In this document: piece after piece, positions 21,078 through 22,450 of the stretch
Numbering within the stretch: position 1 is the stretch's first letter
Layout: every line of letters starts with the position of its first letter
Virus record (IMG/VR): IMGVR_UViG_3300032050_000875
Span: 1 to 22,450 of that record
Source of the DNA: a virus
DNA length: 22,450 bases
Strand: one strand, 5' to 3'
The notes under the pieces: generated by a model
Databases searched by the model: none
What the model was told of the DNA's origin: nothing
What the model saw: the letters and a program-made list of their open reading frames with translations, nothing else
Position numbers and translations under genes: made by a program

Positions 21078-21218
21078 TCAGATTTGTTCGACCTTGGAGA
21101 TGGTCCAGCCGAGCGCCAGGCCGCGAAGCCTTGCGTCATCCATCGAGCGATGGACTTCGACGTTGATGAACTCGCGGTTCAGAATCTTGGAGAAAACGTA
21201 GAAGGTGACGCGGATCAT
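21078..21218 (-). CDS. Small early protein, 46 aa, first gene of the leftward early operon
   Basis: This 46-codon frame starts at the ATG at 21218 with a strong AGGAG site 6 nt upstream. The protein begins MIRVTFYVFSKILNREFINV and ends 'LALGWTISKVEQI'. It looks like a small alpha/beta domain. It is the first gene after the leftward promoter and so should be expressed early and strongly. No family is recognised. The ribosome site and spacing are the best of the small genes here. Confidence 0.65.
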   Translation of the reverse strand: MIRVTFYVFSKILNREFINVEVHRSMDDARLRGLALGWTISKVEQI

Positions 21219-21252
21219 TTGGTGCTCCTGGTTGCGTGTTGCGATGGAATGA

Positions 21253-21282
21253 ATCATAAACGCGGCGTTACCATCAGCGCAA
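21253..21282 (-). promoter_or_regulatory. Candidate leftward early promoter
   Basis: On the minus strand TTGCGC (21277-21282) and TATGAT (21253-21258) are 18 bp apart. The -10 box matches five of six consensus bases. Transcription would begin near 21246, leaving about 28 nt before the first ATG, with AGGAG in it. This is the expected early promoter for the recombination operon. Confidence 0.55.
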
Positions 21283-21333
21283 GCATTGTTTACTGTTTCG
21301 CAGGGTCTTTCCTATGACCGCACTCAATGGGTG

Positions 21334-21363
21334 TTTACATCTTTATAAAAGTCCCGTTACACT
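21334..21363 (+). promoter_or_regulatory. Candidate rightward promoter of the Cro-like gene
   Basis: TTTACA (21334-21339) and TACACT (21358-21363) are 18 bp apart. The start point would be near 21370, so the ATG at 21371 would be at or next to the RNA 5' end. An alternative -10, TATAAA (21344-21349), lacks a good -35. TGTTTAC occurs twice, at 21287-21293 and 21332-21338, and may mark operator half-sites. Confidence 0.45.
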
Positions 21364-21370
21364 GCGGCCC

Positions 21371-21574
21371 ATGATGAAAATTGTCCGACACCCCGATAGC
21401 AAGCTGATTGACCAGCTCGGCGGGCCTGCGCAGCTTGCGCGGCTGCTGGGCATGGACAAGCCTGGCAGCATTCAGCGCATCGTCAACTGGCGCAGGCGCG
21501 GCATCCCGTTGGCCGTGAAGGTGCAGCATGCGCAAATCTTCATGCCGGCCCTGCTGCTAGGCCAAAAATCGTGA
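21371..21574 (+). CDS. YdaS/Cro-like helix-turn-helix regulator, 67 aa
   Basis: This 67-aa protein has a compact helix-turn-helix: 'LIDQLGGPAQLARLLGMDKP', then 'GSIQRIVNWRRRGIPLAVKV'. The 'LGG...LAR.LG......v.nWRRRGIP' pattern is that of YdaS/Cro-like regulators. These act as Cro-type repressors or as activators of the early lytic operon. Two ATGs, 21371 and 21374, are possible; no Shine-Dalgarno is seen. It is divergent from the recombination operon, like cro and the pL genes in lambdoids. An upstream start at 21314 would run through the promoter and is rejected. Confidence 0.85.
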   Translation: MMKIVRHPDSKLIDQLGGPAQLARLLGMDKPGSIQRIVNWRRRGIPLAVKVQHAQIFMPALLLGQKS

Positions 21575-21777
21575 AGCAAGGCGACCGCGTGCGCCTTTCG
21601 GACGGCGCCGATGCGATGGTGCTCGAGGTCGGCGTGGCTACGCTGCGGGTGGCGCGGATTCGCCAGGACTGGCCGTTTCCCGGCCTGCCTGAGTCCGTGC
21701 TGCGCGGCACCGTCAAGCGCCTGCCGTCGCGGTATCTCAAGGAGACGCCGCAGGATGTGGGGGAGGCGCGGTGGTAG
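21571..21777 (+). CDS. Small protein with GTG start after the Cro-like gene, 68 aa
   Basis: This 68-aa protein starts with GTG at 21571, overlapping the regulator's stop as GTGA. It begins MKQGDRVRLSDGADAMVLEV and continues 'GVATLRVARIRQDWPFPGLP', a small beta-rich domain with an SH3/KOW-like feel. The C-terminus 'RGTVKRLPSRYLKETPQDVG' is basic. No named family is certain. Coupling with the regulator suggests an early or replication-control role. Confidence 0.65.
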   Translation: MKQGDRVRLSDGADAMVLEVGVATLRVARIRQDWPFPGLPESVLRGTVKRLPSRYLKETPQDVGEARW

Positions 21778-21913
21778 AGATACGGGGGACGGCAGACTCT
21801 GCCGGTCATTGGGAATGAAGTCGCGCTCTGCTGGCGCCGGCAACGTGTACGGCCTTTCATCCCGGACGTTCTGCGCGGATCGCAACCGCAACGTCCCCCA
21901 CCATTCAGGCCAC

Positions 21914-21954
21914 GCCGCGCGGCCTTGAGCGCGGCAGATGATGCGCTGAGGCGC
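21914..21954 (+). other. Two GC-rich hairpins before the helicase start
   Basis: GCCGCGC (21914-21920) can pair with GCGCGGC (21929-21935) across 8 nt, and GCGC 21943-21946 with GCGC 21951-21954 across TGAG. The second ends one base before the GGAGG site of the helicase gene. There is no T-run, so termination is unlikely. They may modulate translation or be chance in GC-rich DNA. Confidence 0.25.
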
Positions 21955-21961
21955 GGAGGTG

Positions 21962-22450
21962 ATGATGCAAAACGAGTACGAGGATTTCCTGGCGGGCAAG
22001 GCCCAGCTAGGTGGTAACCACGGGTTCGATCCCATATGGATGCCGGACTTCCTGTTCGACTTCCAGGCCTCTCTGGTCGAGTGGGCAACCCGCAAGGGGC
22101 GCGCTGCGATCTTCGCGGATTGCGGCCTTGGCAAGACCGCCATGCAACTGGTGTGGGGCGAGAACGTGGTGCGCAAGACGGGCGCGCCCGTGCTGCTGTT
22201 GACGCCGCTGGCGGTAACGCACCAGATCGTCGAGGAGGCCGACAAGTTCGGCGTCCGTGCGGCGATCTCGCGCGATGGCGTGGTGCGGCCTGGCATCAAC
22301 GTCACGAATTACGAGCGACTGCACCTGTTCAACCCGCAGGATTTCGCTGGTGTGGCGTGCGATGAGTCGAGCATTCTCAAGAGCTTCGACGGATCAACCA
22401 AGACTGCCATCACGGAGTTCATGCGCAAGCGACCGTATCGGTTACTGGCC
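21962..22450 (+). CDS. DEAD/SNF2-type helicase, C-terminus beyond the window
   Basis: The frame is open from the ATG at 21962 to the right edge, 163 codons. GGAGG lies 2 nt before this ATG and 5 nt before the next in-frame ATG at 21965, which may be the true start. 'FDFQASLVEWATRKGRAAIF' resembles the region before motif I. Walker A is CGLGKT (54-59), followed by 'VLLLTPLAVTHQIVEEADKF'. Motif Ib-like TNYERL (115-120) and DESS (134-137), the DExx Walker B box, come next, then 'ILKSFDGSTKTAITEF'. This is typical of phage superfamily 2 helicases that act in replication or recombination. The motor's second half is missing only because the window ends. Confidence 0.88.
   Translation, partial: MMQNEYEDFLAGKAQLGGNHGFDPIWMPDFLFDFQASLVEWATRKGRAAIFADCGLGKTAMQLVWGENVVRKTGAPVLLLTPLAVTHQIVEEADKFGVRAAISRDGVVRPGINVTNYERLHLFNPQDFAGVACDESSILKSFDGSTKTAITEFMRKRPYRLLA

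Noticed and set aside
21815-21928. 37-codon rightward frame between the small GTG gene and the helicase
   Set aside because: It has no convincing ribosome site or recognisable sequence and is low in plausible secondary structure. It may be a remnant, but it cannot be supported as a gene.
21472-22305. Leftward 277-codon frame over the regulator and helicase genes
   Set aside because: It is antisense to the helicase Walker motifs and the YdaS-like gene, and its own sequence shows no family features.

Overview
The window is a stretch of a tailed-phage or prophage genome with siphovirus-type tail genes. The host is probably a beta-proteobacterium of the Burkholderiales, perhaps Comamonadaceae. 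This is inferred from the GC-rich codon use, the beta-proteobacterial form of the H-NS-like protein, and the style of the small accessory proteins. No tRNA, rRNA, CRISPR array, insertion sequence or integrase is visible. The sequence does not show whether the phage is temperate or lytic.

Layout, left to right. (1) Positions 1-5727 are a leftward operon. In transcription order it encodes the portal protein, a 116-aa structural protein, a 218-aa collagen-like-tipped fibre protein, a 99-aa protein, a 508-aa tail spike/fibre, an HNH-like homing endonuclease, and a run of small proteins that leaves the window at its left edge. (2) From 5778 to 16955 the late genes run rightward: an H-NS-family protein, scaffold, P22-like major capsid protein, an AT-hook-like small protein, tail tube, tail-assembly chaperone G with a -1 frameshift extension T, tape measure, two small tail proteins, two large mosaic tail-tip/receptor proteins, a GH108 endolysin and a 3TM-type holin. 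(3) From 16911 to 21218 a leftward early operon carries a lambda-exonuclease/YqaJ nuclease, a RecT-like annealing protein and about a dozen small accessory proteins, most of them joined by exact 4-nt ATGA overlaps. (4) A divergent control region (21219-21370) separates this operon from a rightward one with a YdaS/Cro-like regulator, a small GTG-start protein and a DEAD/SNF2-type helicase cut off by the right edge.

The main biology is virion assembly (portal, scaffold, capsid, tail), host recognition (several fibre-like proteins with AT-rich grafted modules), lysis (endolysin and holin) and RecT/exonuclease recombination. The best points for a second look are: a -1 frameshift signal whose 10-bp stem lies exactly 6 nt after an A_AAG slip site; a phage H-NS homologue at the head of the capsid operon; a portal gene transcribed away from the other capsid genes; AT-rich modules confined to tail and receptor genes; several tiny genes of 22-27 codons fitted between larger ones by overlaps; and an early control region with a Cro-like gene but no CI-type repressor beside it.
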